Below are positions 44,953-56,580 of a DNA stretch of 64,000 nt, piece by piece. Position numbers and translations under genes: made by a program. The stretch's first letter is position 1. Each line of letters begins with the position of its first letter. The notes beneath the pieces were generated by a model. That model made no database searches and was not told where the DNA came from. It saw only the letters and a program-made list of their open reading frames with translations. Origin of the DNA: Gymnopilus junonius (Eukaryota > Basidiomycota > Agaricomycetes > Agaricales > Galerinaceae); assembly GCA_015501075.1 (NCBI GenBank), contig JADNYJ010000004.1:62001-126000 (forward strand), read 5' to 3'.

Positions 44953-45600
44953 TCCAAACTATAGCAGCAATAGAGAGAGCAGGTAGTGGTTATCACAATA
45001 AAGATCAATGTTATTGACAACAAGTTATATATATAGACAGTCTATAAATGACATCCTTTAGTCTCATACATGCAATGAAAGCCAGATTACTCACAAATAG
45101 TGACATTCAGAGTGAGCATTGTTGGAAATGAATGTGTAATAGTAATGAGTGACAGCAAAGTGAGTGAACCATGGATAGCAGAATAGATAGCAGGAAAATG
45201 AGCAATGGGGTATATATAAGTAGGAAAGCGATAAGTAACTTCAGTGCTTGGTTGTCTGACAGTGGTGATGCTTGACATGCTTCTATACAACTAGTGGTTG
45301 ACCATTTTTCTGGTAGACTGAGGTACCTATTCATAAGCTCACAATACTTTGGTAAGCATTAAGAAGATGACTGCTCACTTTTGCCTTTAAGCAGTAACCA
45401 CAACCGTTGAATAGCCATCCGGTAGGCAATCCAGCCAGTATAAGCTACTGTTGTCTCAACTATAAGAGGTCCAAAATGGAGTTAATAGTAAACACAAGAT
45501 CAGAGAGACTGCCATGCTCACCCTCCTCTGTCTCCCAGTCTAGCAGGACCACTGTAGGAGTCTCCGAAGTTCCAGAGTCCATCAACCACCGACTACTGGG
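44953..45600. other. no clear gene
   Basis: Intergenic sequence upstream of the transposase. Short Ser/Leu-rich frames on the minus strand are not convincing. Confidence 0.4.
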
Positions 45601-45614
45601 GATTTGACTCTTGC

Positions 45615-46335
45615 TCATGCTTTTCTTGGTAATACTGGAGGATTATCTGGTCGATTTCTGGAGAGGAAAGAGCTCGATAAACAATATAATGTCCCAGAGA
45701 CAGAAGAAAGAAGACGAGGCCCTGCAGCAAAAGGGGGGACACAGAGAGCATGAGGTAATAAAGAAAGCTTTGAAGTTGCTATTTTAGTCATGATCTTGGA
45801 CGATCTTTCCTCAGTCACCCATGAACTTATTATCTCTCCAATTAAAATAAAATTAATAGAGTACTACATCTATGTATCTAACATGAATTGTTTTTCTTGG
45901 AGCTGACCCTCCTAATTCTGTGCTTTAACCTGAGAGCCATTCTTTGCAAGACCTTTTGTCTCTCCACCTCAGCTTTTGCCTGCCTTTTCAATGAGATGTG
46001 CCTTGCCTTTGCCTTTGCCTTTGCCGCCTTCACTGCCTTCAGCTTCTGCAGCAGCCTTATCTTCAGAAGGTTGATTGCTGGAGGTCCATGAATCGGACTA
46101 AGCAGGGGAGGAGTCTGGACAGCTGGAGGAGTGATAGGGACTGGGATGGGACTGGGCAGTCTGGATGATGAATCAGAAATGATTATGACATGGTGATCTA
46201 GTAGTACAGCTCAGACATATTTCAGATTCATGTAAAGAACCAGTTGTGCACCTTGCATCTCTTCATGGTTACTCTCGACATTGACTAGTACCTCGTCATC
46301 AGAGCCATAGTAGATAGAAGATGAGTAGATTATAT
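45615..46335 (-). pseudogene. uncharacterised gene with basic coiled-coil
   Basis: The minus frame reads SIYYGSDDEVLVNVESNHEE, a TGA where Arg fits, HHVIIISDSSSRLPSPIPVP, a Pro-rich linker, then LLKIRLLQKLKAVKAAKAKA and HISLKRQAKAEVERQKVLQR, a highly basic helical segment ending at 45888. A downstream frame (45818-45615, TEERSSKIMTKIATSKLSLL) may be the next exon. No family recognised; a nucleic-acid-binding or nuclear protein would fit the charge. An upstream exon near 46400-46450 is possible. Confidence 0.4.
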
Positions 46336-46691
46336 GTGGGTGTGGGCGAAAGTTTGGGATGGGCTAAAAGGACAGAATGAGCATAGCTGGGTTTGTGGGC
46401 ATACCAGAGACTTACTTTATACCCTGGATAGGTGTCTCTATTCCGGGATCATAGGTATTCTTGAGAATTGGGGTAGTGCCACCTCTGTGGTGACATCAAT
46501 CCCCACTCATCTTCATGAGAGACAGCAGAGCAGCGAGAAACAGCAGAGTAGGGACTGGAGCATCTGGCAGACATACAGAGCTGACATCTTTGAAGAATGT
46601 GACTGGTCAGAATTGGAGGGAGAATGTAGGCAGAGGCGCAAGTTGCTGGACTAGTGATGTCAGTCAAGATATTCAACAAGAGATTTCTTGT

Positions 46692-46795
46692 GGGAAAGTA
46701 GAAACAGAAATGCTGCTTTACCTTTCCACTTTCCCAGATGGAAAGAATCAACAAACAAGACGCGAGACATGTCGAAAGTGAGAGGATGTCACGTG
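46692..46795. promoter_or_regulatory. palindrome + CACGTG module C
   Basis: GGGAAAGTAGAAA (46692-46704) pairs with TTTCCACTTTCCC (46724-46736) with one mismatch. CCCAGA and ATCAACAAACAAGACGCGA follow, then CACGTG at 46790-46795. Same order as modules A and B. Confidence 0.5.
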
Positions 46796-46986
46796 GATGT
46801 TAAATGATCATGTATTATCAAAAACTCGAAAAACAAGTCAATCAGTGAGAATGTGAGGTAAAAGAAGGCAGAGATGCCAGCTTTCAGCCATTGGAGGAGG
46901 ACAAGCAAAGCAAACATGATGGCGGAATGTGATTTTGGGCCATGAAGGATGGGAGAAGAACAAGTGCAGCAAAGGTAAAAGATGAA

Positions 46987-47888
46987 TCAGGACATGCGAA
47001 GAGATACATGATGAATTATGCAGCAAGGTCCACCAACCAGCTTGCTGGTGAGCCAGAAGAAGCGGGTGAGGTGGTGTTGGAAGGCAGCATAAACGCACAT
47101 GCTGTTGACATCTCCACCCATGCTCTTCACTTGGCGGAGGATGGCAGTGACATTCAAGGCCTCGTCCAGAGCAGGAACCATTATGTTCATGAGAGTCACC
47201 ATGTCAATGGGCTTCAAGTGCTCATCCAGAGTGAGAGCCATGGCAAGAACCAGACCCATGGCAGCGAGCATCCAACTCACGCCTGTGGCGAGAACCCGAG
47301 CCATGGTGGTGAGCTTCCAAACCATGCCCATTGTGAGAATTGTGGTGAGAGCCTGAGCCATGATGACAGGCATCTAATTCACATCTGCGATGGGAACCAG
47401 AGCCATGGTGGCGAGCCTCCAATTCACGCCTATTGTGGGAATTGTGGTGGGAGCCTGAACCATGGTGGTGAGCATCAAGCTCACGTCTGTGATGAGAGCC
47501 TGAACCATGATGGCGAGCCTCCAAATCACACCCATTGTGAGAGTTGTGGTGAGAACCTGAACTGTGGTGATGAGCTTCCAACTCACAGCCACTGCAAGAA
47601 GCATGACGGGAACCTGAGCCATGCCTATGAGCTTCAAGGGCACATCCACTGCGAGAGCCATGGTGGAAGCCTGATCCATGATGGCAGGCCTCGAACTTCG
47701 GAAGAGGATCTCTGCCATGAATGATGTCATGAGCAGCCACCTCAGCACTGGAATAGTGGTCTAAAAATCAACCATGTCAGCATGAACAACAGAGCTGGTT
47801 ACAGGTGCACAAGACCACTTACGGGGAGAGCATGAGTTGACAAGATGGCAGTGAGGATGAAGGCAATGAAGCTCTTGTGGAATTGCAT
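46987..47888 (-). pseudogene. putative secreted His/Gly/Ser-rich tandem-repeat protein
   Basis: Minus ATG at 47888 starts MQFHKSFIAFILTAILSTHA, a good signal peptide. A 62-base intron follows (47822 down to 47761, GTAAGT ... TTTTTAG). Exon 2 contains HYSSAEVAAHDIIHGRDPLP and then alternating 19- and 15-residue repeats such as LEAHHHSSGSHHNSHNG and ELDAHHHGSGSHH down to about 47222, with a degenerate tail beyond a TGA. The splice as read puts the signal peptide one base out of frame with the His-rich repeat, so a lesion or another splice is needed; the alternative frame is Met/Val/Leu-rich. Secreted small repeat proteins are common in mushrooms; an effector-like role is speculative. Confidence 0.4.
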
Positions 47889-47987
47889 TTTGATTGGAGT
47901 TTGTTCAAGTAATAGCTGTTTAAGGGCAAGCTGGAGCTGAAGTAGGACTTTGAGACTGAGGAAGGATTGGGAGATGACCACTTGAAT

Positions 47988-48677
47988 TTATATCATTCCA
48001 AACCCTAGGAAAATGTGTTCATACCTTGGCAATTTCTCAAAATACCATGAGAATCTCACCTTGGCATTTGAACCATAGCTTTCAGTGCTGCCGTCAATTG
48101 GTGTGGAAATAGCATGCCAAGGTGAGGAAACATAACCCTTGCCCTGGATAGAAATTTCATTGGTACATTCAAAGCCGTAAAGTTTGGTATGCTTCTTACA
48201 TTTATTGTCCAGATATTGGCTAGAGTATTGACTGAACAACATCTATGACCAATCTGCAGAGATGCTTGACGGCTATAATGCAAGACATCAGAATCGAGTT
48301 TCTGACAAGAAAGGATGAGAAAGTGGCTTACCTTCCTGGCTGGTCATCATGGGTGGTCGATGGGGAGATATCTGGCTGCCGCAGCAATTAGGGAATTGTT
48401 TGATGACCTATGGTATCAAGTCATAAGGAAGCACATAAGCAACTATACTACAAATGAAATACTCACCAATTCTGCATCCAACCATATCCCTTGCCTTGCA
48501 GCAATCACCTACAGTACCACCACGGCCTACGACACACTTAGGAGACCCATTTCGCAGTCCTGCATGCTTTGGGATGCTGAGAACGGATGGCCATTCCAGA
48601 TCAAAGGAAAGGCAGCAGGTGATGCTAGGACAAAAAGAGATCGTTGAGTCTATTCGACTCTCTAAGCTCTTCGCCAT
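47988..48677 (-). pseudogene. uncharacterised coding remnant
   Basis: Not recognised. The minus frame 48677-48408 has LSFDLEWPSVLSIPKHAGLR and a Cys-containing stretch before a donor GTGAGTATTTC. The frame 48242-47988 reads LYGFECTNEISIQGKGYVSS and SPWHAISTPIDGSTESYGSN. These could be exons of one gene read in the same direction as the His-rich gene. No domain or secretion signal is evident. Confidence 0.3.
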
Positions 48678-49528
48678 GGATAGATCTGAGGTAAAGGGTG
48701 AGCATCAAATTTATTGAATAGGATGTGGTGACTTACTTATAGACACTCTTCCAACACTATCCCCAGCTCCAGCTCTGTGCGCATCAAAGCAGCCAGTTAT
48801 CTCCACTGTATGCTGCTCTCATTGCTGCTACTGTCGATGCTGGTGGCAGAATGGCTGGGTGCCAGGGATTCAATGGCTGAAGAAACCAAACTACAAATCA
48901 GTAAGTATCTGACCCAAGTCCACATGATAGAGGTGCATACTCACCTCGTGCCAAGCTCTAGCTTTGTCTGGAAGCTCTCTGTCTGCTTGTAGATGGGCAT
49001 GAACATCATTCACAGCTCACCTACAAGTGGGACGGCATGGCACTTGCTGCATTCTGTTGATCATGTGTGCTGCTGGCAACAGTGGGATGGAGCAGTGGAG
49101 AAATTGAGGGTCAGAAGGGAGTAATGCTGACCTAACAAAGAGATGGTGAGCAGCTCAGAGAATTGGCAGTAAGCTTACCATCGTCTTACCACATGTGCAT
49201 AAGAGGCACAATGAAGGGGCGACCAGAGATAAGAACCAAGATTCTAAGATCAAAGATAGTAAGTGATAAGTCAGTATGTCATACTTGCAAAGGTACCTGA
49301 TCCTGTGATACTTACCTTGACTATAGACTTGCATGACAGATTTCAAAGACTCCCACCACCATCATCTTGCAGGCCTCCAGGTAATGCGCCACCATACGGT
49401 TCATCTTGCAAGTGATATTGTCAATTGTGTTGGGAAAGCAATGGGGATGAGGAGGTGGCTGAGGAGTGGTGCAGAGGTGTTTGGCTGATTCGGTCAGTTC
49501 AAGGCAGGGTCAAGGTGGGTATGGAGGT
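48678..49528. other. no clear gene
   Basis: Short hydrophobic frames (for example 48777-48992, plus) are not supported by neighbours or family pattern. Confidence 0.35.
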
Positions 49529-49656
49529 GGGAAAGTGCAAACTCAAAGGTCGATTTGAGTTTGCACTTTCCCAGAGGCAGGTATCAACAATGAGGGTGAG
49601 GATCAACAAGCAGACGCGACTTGGATGTGTCCAGAGTTTGCATGATGTTGCACGTG
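49529..49656 (+). promoter_or_regulatory. palindrome + CACGTG module B, upstream of TET-B
   Basis: A perfect 19-bp inverted repeat: left arm 49529-49547, 6-base loop GGTCGA, right arm 49554-49572 (ends TTTGCACTTTCCC). CCCAGAG, ATCAACAATGAGGG and GATCAACAAGCAGACGCGA follow, then CACGTG at 49651-49656, about 80 bases before the TET-B ATG. Confidence 0.6.
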
Positions 49657-49737
49657 ACTGTTGCATCCTGCAAGTTCGGACTTCGACATTGACCATGTCA
49701 TGTCCTCATGCCCTCCGGACCTCCCACTCTTCTGTCG

Positions 49738-52700
49738 ATGTCAAACATAGTCCTCTCCCTGTCTGAGCTTGCCCGTATTGTTGCTGCCCTCTCCAGTGCT
49801 CCTGGAGAGGATGTCGTTGATGAATTTGAATGAGCAGCAATTGCTCTGAAACTGCAGGGTGCCCTTAACTCTGCTTGGTCAACCTCTGGCCCTTGGGGAA
49901 TTCCTTCAGCAACACTCTCATTTCCTGCTGCCAGTCCTCACCTTCCACCGGCTTCCTTGCAGGTATGTGATCTTTGCGGCATCTCTTTTAAAACAAGGTT
50001 TGACAGTGTGATTGCAATAGACAAGGGGTTCAAATCCCAGCATGGCAATGCCTTTTTCGGCCAACTTGAGGTCATCAGGCTTTGACTTCAGGCCTAATAA
50101 TACTTTCAGGTTATCTATTGACTTCAGATGTGCAAAATCCAGTTCCAGCCATTCCTATCACCCAGTCGCCTTTCCAGACCTCTCGAGCTCCTCCTTTCCT
50201 GTAGGATCTGGGACACCTGGACCTCTTCCCACTCTGCAAGATGCTGGATCACCCTTACCTTGCATATGTCCTCATCTTTTGACAAGCGTATGAGTTGCTA
50301 ATCCCTATATCATTATTCAGAGTTCCATCGTACAGCCTGGGCAATGCGGTGTATATTCCTTCAATATGGTCACCAATGATCCTTGAATTGCATTGCAAAC
50401 CTACCCACCCCATCTCTTGATGTCATCTTCTTCGAATATGGGTGATCCGACTCCTTGTGTCAACCCTCGAGACCTCACATTGCCAATGCAACCTCTCCAG
50501 CGAATCGACTGTCAGCCTTCCAGCCATGGATTCTTGGCATTTGATGAGGATCAGGAAGAGAACGAGGACATGGAGGAGGTCATCATTCCTCCAGCACCTC
50601 AACTCCATGCTCCAGATCCATCTGCAGCTGGACCTGCCCATGCATCCTTTGATATAGATTGGGATAGCAATGAGCATCATGATGACCCCATGGGCAACAA
50701 TGACCTTGGTGACAGTGAGGACGACAATGGTGACAATGGAGACAACGATGGTGGGGGGGCCGATCGCCAATGCCATGGAAGTACTGAAAGTTTGTTCAGA
50801 TGGCTGGGGTATGATCCTCCAGCTGGTGGAAATGGGGGTCCTGGCCCTGGAGGTGGAGGAGGAGGAGGAGGCAGAGGAGGTGGAGGAGGAGGTGGAGGTG
50901 GTGGTGGTGGTGGTGGTGGATGGGGTGTGGCAGTCCCCAACTATTGTCCTCGAGCAGGCGCAAACACTATTCACGAGCCCAACTGCCCTCACAGAACTGC
51001 CAATGCTCTAATTCAAAATGACGCCCCAAGAGACAAAACTCTAGATGTGTTTCTTGCCAGTGACAAACCTGAATCTGGACCAGGAGATGGACTACAGCGC
51101 ACCAGGCCAAGAGGACCACCCACATATTTGAATGCGAGTGCTATGCCCATTGCAGAAGACCCTCCTCCTGACATGACTGTTTGTCAGTTTTTCATTGCAT
51201 TGGACTCCCTCGGGGACATCTGCCTACATCCTAGCCCGGGAAAGAAGCTGAAGGGGAAGGGGAAGGGGAAAGAGAAGGAAGTGACATTCATTGGCCAGCC
51301 GGAGCAACTATTATGACTCATTTTTGGGAAGTCCTCAGTTGAAGAGCTGTCGGCATTTTTCAATGGTGTCAGCAATGCACCTTCAGCCAATGATATTCTA
51401 GGGAGGATCAGCCATTTTGCAGATGCATGTTATGCAGCAGAGCAGGCTGAAGCTCTTCTTCAGCTTGTTTATTTTTTAAATGCAATAAAACTTGCCTGCC
51501 TGATACAGCAGTATGTTCAACTTCCACTTCGATTCATGGCACCAATCTAATGTATTATTGTAGGTTTCTGAATGCTCACCATGGATACTTAATCAGTAAC
51601 ATTTGGAATGACCTTGAACCCTGAACAAAACTGCCTTGATGGAAGTTAAGGATCTACCTTTTTCATGGGCTGGTAGCCATCAGAATGGCTGGTGCCAGTC
51701 CGTCTCTATCCTTTCTTGTGAATATCTAAGGCTGACTAGAAAATGGGGTCTATGTACCTTCTTGTAATGATTGCATGCATGAAACTCAAGACAAAGTTGC
51801 TCAGTATTGATGCAGCAACTATTGGAGTGATTGCCCATTTCATTCGCTTTCCTAGCAGTAAGTCCATTGCTACAATTGTCAATCTGTCCACCAGCTGACT
51901 CCATTTAAAGAGTCCCCTCTCGGAATGCTGATAAGGAAGAATGTCATTCCTGCCATTGCCATGCTTCAACAGAAGTATCCCCTTCGCATGACCTGCTTCT
52001 TTCCGACAGAATTCCTGCAGTCCTTCTATGTCACCCAGGATGTCAATTGCACAAACCTGGTTATGATGGACACTATATTCGATAGCTTCAAGCTATTCAA
52101 GTAAGTAGGCCTTAAATCTCTCCATGTGTGTTGGGTTTATTTGCTTGAACAGTGACTTCATCAAGGCCAGGGACTGGGATGCTTGGGTGGAATGTCAGCT
52201 GCAAGTTGAACTTCCAGGAGGTCCATCTCTTGATCTGCTGAATACTGGCCTTTTTATGCCTGTTGACTTTTCAGCTGCAATCAAAGCTGCCAGAGAAGCT
52301 GGTCCTTGTGGTCGCTGTATGCTCTCAGACAACAACAACTACCTCCCTACTCCTCCTAGAGATGCCTCACCTGCTACTCCATCTAGGCCCACTGCACCTG
52401 CTACCCCCATGATGATGGCCACTCCCATGGCCACTCCTCAAGCCCAGCAGCCTATTGGTCACCCACAGAGCAGCAGTCATGTTCTTGCTGGTGAAGAAGA
52501 GGATGACATATCAGAATCTGATGATGAGGTGACTCCTCTGGACTGGAACTCAAGTATGGATGATGAACTGCTATACATGTTCAAAGTCAACTTCAAGCCT
52601 CAGCTTGACTACAACACTAGGGTTTTTTATCTGACTGACTATGAAGGAAGGTTTGAAGAAACAGAGCGCCAAAGGGGGTTTGCTGCAAAAGCAAATTACC

Positions 52701-53841
52701 CAGAGACTCTTGAAGAGTTTGAGAAGTGGGTACATTATCATTTCCCTGTTATCTAAATTGGACTAAAACTGACCACCACACTCATATAGTATCGAAAGCA
52801 ACTTACCAGTGGAAAGCGACCCAATTGTCAGACTTTTCTGGGTCTTGACTACAGAATTATAGAAGGGTATGTTCTTGCTTTTCCAATTCCCAATGACATC
52901 TCTGTCTGACTAAAGGGTGTTCAGGTGAATGTTGCATATCAACGATGCCAATGGCAACCTCCTTCTAATGTTTTGGGATCATATGAAGGATTATATGAGG
53001 GATACATTGCTGCATAAGATGGAATACATCCTCTCTGGCCAAGTCAAATATGTGACACTGAATCTGAAGGCATCAACAACATATTTGGTGCTCTTCATGC
53101 CTCATGGTACCCGAGATTCACCAAGAATGTGAGTTTAAAACCCAGATTGTTCATCCTCCAGTCAGCTTAATGATTGTTTGTCTTTAGGGGTACAGAGCTC
53201 CTTCTACTGCAGATCCTTCTACACTACAGAGGGATGGCGAAGACCTGTCAACACAAGCCTGAATGTCCCCAGGCTTAGCAAGGAAATCAAGGATAATCAA
53301 GAGGTCTATCAAATGCTGTTGGACGCTTTGTGTCCAGTCTTTGAGTGGATCTACACAACTGTAAGCTAATTGCCAATGACTTCGCAAGCCAATGCTGATG
53401 TCTTCAATATAGTTAAAACACCTTTTCCCAGACACATTTCTCTCCCTGTCCATCAGTGTGCAGTTCCTTCCAAACAGCACAATGTCCCCCATGTACCCAT
53501 TCGCTGGTTTCATTCTCAACATTAATGTCTCTACCTGCATGCACAGAGACACTGGGGACAAAGACATCTGCCTGGTACTTGTCATCTCTGACTGCGTAGG
53601 CAGAGAGCTGGTCTTGGTCGAACCCAGTGTTGTTTTGAGAATGAGGAGTGGGGATGTGGTGGTCTTTCCCTCCAAAGCTTTTACCCACCTGAACCTTCAC
53701 TTCAAAGGGAAGCACATTTCTTTGGTGCTTCATACTGACAAATGCATGAAAGGTTGGGAAAAAAATGGAAATGGATGGCTTGACAATGCAACATTTCGAT
53801 TTGTCATGGATGATGATGACCATTACAGTGGCCATAGGTAG
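49738..53841 (+). pseudogene. TET-B: TET/JBP-family 2OG-Fe(II) dioxygenase-like gene, cargo of the 22.6-kb element
   Basis: Exon 1 starts MSNIVLSLSELARIVAALSS. The large exon 50393-51545 is acidic, then poly-Gly (about 50840-50920), then AFFNGVSNAPSANDIL. Later exons: LQQKYPLRMTCFFPTEFLQS, DFIKARDWDAWVECQLQVEL, YLPTPPRDASP, LYMFKVNFKPQLDYNTRVFY, NVPRLSKEIKDNQEVYQMLL. The catalytic exon (53460-53841) has PFAGFILNINVSTCMHRDTG with HRD at 53542-53550, ELVLVEPSVVLRMRSGDVVV, THLNLHF with the distal His at 53686-53688, and ISLVLHTDKC. TET/JBP enzymes oxidise 5-methylpyrimidines in DNA. TGA at 49831, 51314, 51622 and 51637, and His (CAC, 53713-53715) where TET-A keeps Arg, suggest inactivation by CpG decay. 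Exon borders are approximate. Confidence 0.75.
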
Positions 53842-54056
53842 ATGTCCTACTCTGTCAAAGGTCTGGTTTCTTATCTTCCCTTCCATATCACATTCTGTAC
53901 CTTTTCAAATATATCATTACACTGTATTTTTGTTCATGATGTCTATTGTCATGTGGCACATATATTCTCCTGAGAATGAAAATGCCCTCATAATTCTTGT
54001 CAACCACTTCCATCTCTCATTGGCTTGCTCTGCCACAAGGGTCTGCATTGCCTCTC

Positions 54057-56221
54057 ATGCCTACAATTACTAGAAAAGCAGCTGCTGCTGAGTCTGCTGG
54101 TGTAAATGCTCCGGAGAATGAAATGGCCATGCCTGCAAAATGGAAGGCCACCAGCTCGAGCAATGCCAAGCATACTGCTGGCAAAGGTGGTGTTTTCTTG
54201 TTTCATCAAGCAGTAGACTGCTGATAACTTGAGTGATTACCTTTCTAGCAAGCAAGCCCCTGTCGGCAAGTCAGACCGCAGCCCCAAAGTCAAAGAAGAA
54301 AGGAGGCTCTGTGTCTGTGTCAGAAGAGGATTACCAAGCATTTTTGAAGTACCAACAGGGCCAGGGCCAGAGCAATAGTCCTGCTCAGCAGAAGATCGCA
54401 GAAAAGGAAAGAAAAGCTCAGGAAAACCTTGGTATGCTTTTATCTTCAAATTATATTCTAATGATGCATTTTTCCCTTCTATATAGCTATTCAGGAATGT
54501 AACAGGGCTATGAGAGACAAAGAAGACCTCTCTGATGATGACACTGAGGACAACACTCCCCCTACTAAGAAGTCTAAGCCATCACACACTGTCTTGAGTG
54601 ATGATGAGGCAGAGCTTTCCAAAGAACTGGGCAGTACTACGACAGTACCTGGTCTTCCAGATTTTACTAACATGACTGAAGAGGATGTAGAAGATGAAGA
54701 TGAACCACAGGGAGGTGCTCAGAAAGGCGAAGACAATTCCGACGAGGAGGAAGAAGTCAAAGTTGAGGAGCAAGGTGGTCAAGGATCTCCCAGTGAATCT
54801 CAGGCTAGTACAGCTGGAGGTAACCTGGTAGATAATGGGGTATTGTATCCTTTGCTTTGCGACTCACAATCAACTGACACCCTTTGTTTTTAGATGGAAG
54901 TCTCAACACCCATGTTGGAAAAGGCATATCAAAAGCCAAGTTCCAAGAATTCAAGTGCGCCAAAGCTTGAACATGCCTCAGTATCCCCTGCATTGTCTTC
55001 TACCAAAACCAAAGTGTCATCCACATCCACCGCATCCACCGCAAAGAAGGCAGTTCCTCCAAAGAGTTCTGGAGGTACGAAAGTTGTACGCGAGCAGTTC
55101 TCAAGCCCCGAAGTCCTTGCCCTTGCCAATGCAGCCAAAAGTCATCTCCGTATGCAGATATGCTTTGGAAACTGGAAGCCCAACTCCAATCCTGAAAAGC
55201 CTGACTGGATCTGGACCATAATTGCTGAGATGCCTTCTGCTCTTGGTGTCAGCTCACGCCCAAGGGCCACAGAGGGACTGAAGCAACTTCTCAATGACAA
55301 TGCAGAAAAGGAGAAAGTCATGACTTATGTATGTGTTGTTCATTCTATCTGGTCATCTCATTTAGTTGTCTCTTTAGGTTGGTTATGGGAAGACCGTTCT
55401 CTTCAACACAATTGTCACTAAGGCCTGTAACAAGGTTGCAGGGTATCTGAGCCTTCATGGATCTGTGCAAGACGTAACAGACAAAGTTACTTGGTTACTA
55501 CAAGCATCTAATTTTCTATATAGAGACCTAAATGTCAAGGTATGTTTTTCTTCAAGCCTCTCTTTCATTGCTAATGCCTTGACCCAGGAGAGGACATTCA
55601 ACAGTAGTAAGCCTTTTGGAAACCCATTCATCAAGGACCTTATCCAGACCGTCTGGTTCAACACTTCCAAGAATGGTTCCAAGGCAGAAGCAATGACCAC
55701 CAAGAAGATGATTCAGAACAAAGAAGTTCCATTGACAATTATTCTTCTGGTAGTCACTGTGGTAGTATCAATTATTTTTTTTCTGAGCATTGTTCTTATC
55801 TATTTTATAGATCGAACACAGCATAGGGGAGTATCACCCAGGAACTTTATCTGTTACACAATTCCATGAAAGTTCTGTATGGAATAGGTGCAAGGTCTTG
55901 CTCTTTTGAAGATGATTTACAGCTAATGGATTGCTTTAGGTTTATGCACCATTCGAGTACGTGGAGGGGCCTGGTCCAGAAGTCAAAGAAATGGTCTGAT
56001 GCATACCCAGCGGCAGTGTACAAGTTGATTATGTGAGAAATAGTTCAGTCTGTTCATTTTTCATTGCTGACTTTTTTCTTTTCTTTCAATGCAGTCTCAC
56101 TTGTGGTGACTTGAGCTATCTGCTGATGGAAGAAGAGGAAGTGAATGAAGAAGAGATCAAGGATGTCAAACCAGAGGACCTTGACAGCATTGCTGATAAC
56201 AGAATGGCTGAGGTGTTCTAA
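54057..56221 (+). pseudogene. DUF6532-like gene B, following TET-B
   Basis: Starts MPTITRKAAAAESAG. The N-terminal half is disordered and charged (KSKKKGGSVSVSEEDYQAFL, DEDEPQGGAQKGEDNSDEEE). The C-terminal half, after frame changes near 54960-55380, reads NKVAGYLSLHGSVQDVTDKV, TWLLQASNFLYRDLNVK, SSKPFGNPFIKDLIQTVWF, KAEAMTTKKMIQNKEVPLTI and FEYVEGPGPEVKEMV, ending LDSIADNRMAEVF and TAA. The W-L-L-x-x-(A/S)-x-F-x-Y-G/R-D pattern and the following F...I...I...WF block resemble DUF6532, a basidiomycete family of unknown function. Several introns. Its start is 216 bases after TET-B, the same arrangement as cassette A. TGA codons near 54966 and 55200 suggest CpG decay. Confidence 0.6.
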
Positions 56222-56404
56222 CAACGCCAATGACACTTTGCTTTTAGTCACATATTAGATGGGTGCTACTTTATCTCTTTCCATGTCTTTCATTGTCTCC
56301 TGGGCTTCTCGTTCCTTCACTTGTTCATAGAGTGCGCTACATACATTCCTTCCTAATTGCAATGAAAATATAGTCCATTTGCCTCCCACATGTTGTCCTT
56401 GTCC

Positions 56405-56540
56405 TAGAGAGTGTCAGAGCCTGTCAGAGCAACAGAGAGCAACATTTTCCCAATCTGTCAAAGAATTTTGAGGGATCTCCAGACTGTCAGAGAGCTTGTA
56501 GAAGCATCTCAGAGCACCTCAGAGAAGTTGGCCTCAGGAC
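56405..56540. repeat. CAGAGC/AGAGCA-rich repeat after DUF6532-B
   Basis: Imperfect short repeats (GTCAGAGC, AACAGAGAGCA, TCTCAGAGCACCTCAGAG). A similar tract lies after the DUF6532-A gene (61800-62050). Confidence 0.5.
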
Positions 56541-56580
56541 CCATGGTCAAGACTTTGCTCTGCAGCTGCCTGGCACCCTT

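Noticed and set aside
47230..47720. CRISPR-like array of spaced repeats
   Set aside because: The units are imperfect, abut each other, encode an alternating peptide repeat and lie in a eukaryotic genome; this is a coding minisatellite.
48315..48992. Plus-strand ORFs with hydrophobic starts (48315-48647, 48777-48992)
   Set aside because: No family resemblance, no intron or neighbour support, and a more protein-like frame exists on the minus strand at 48408-48677.
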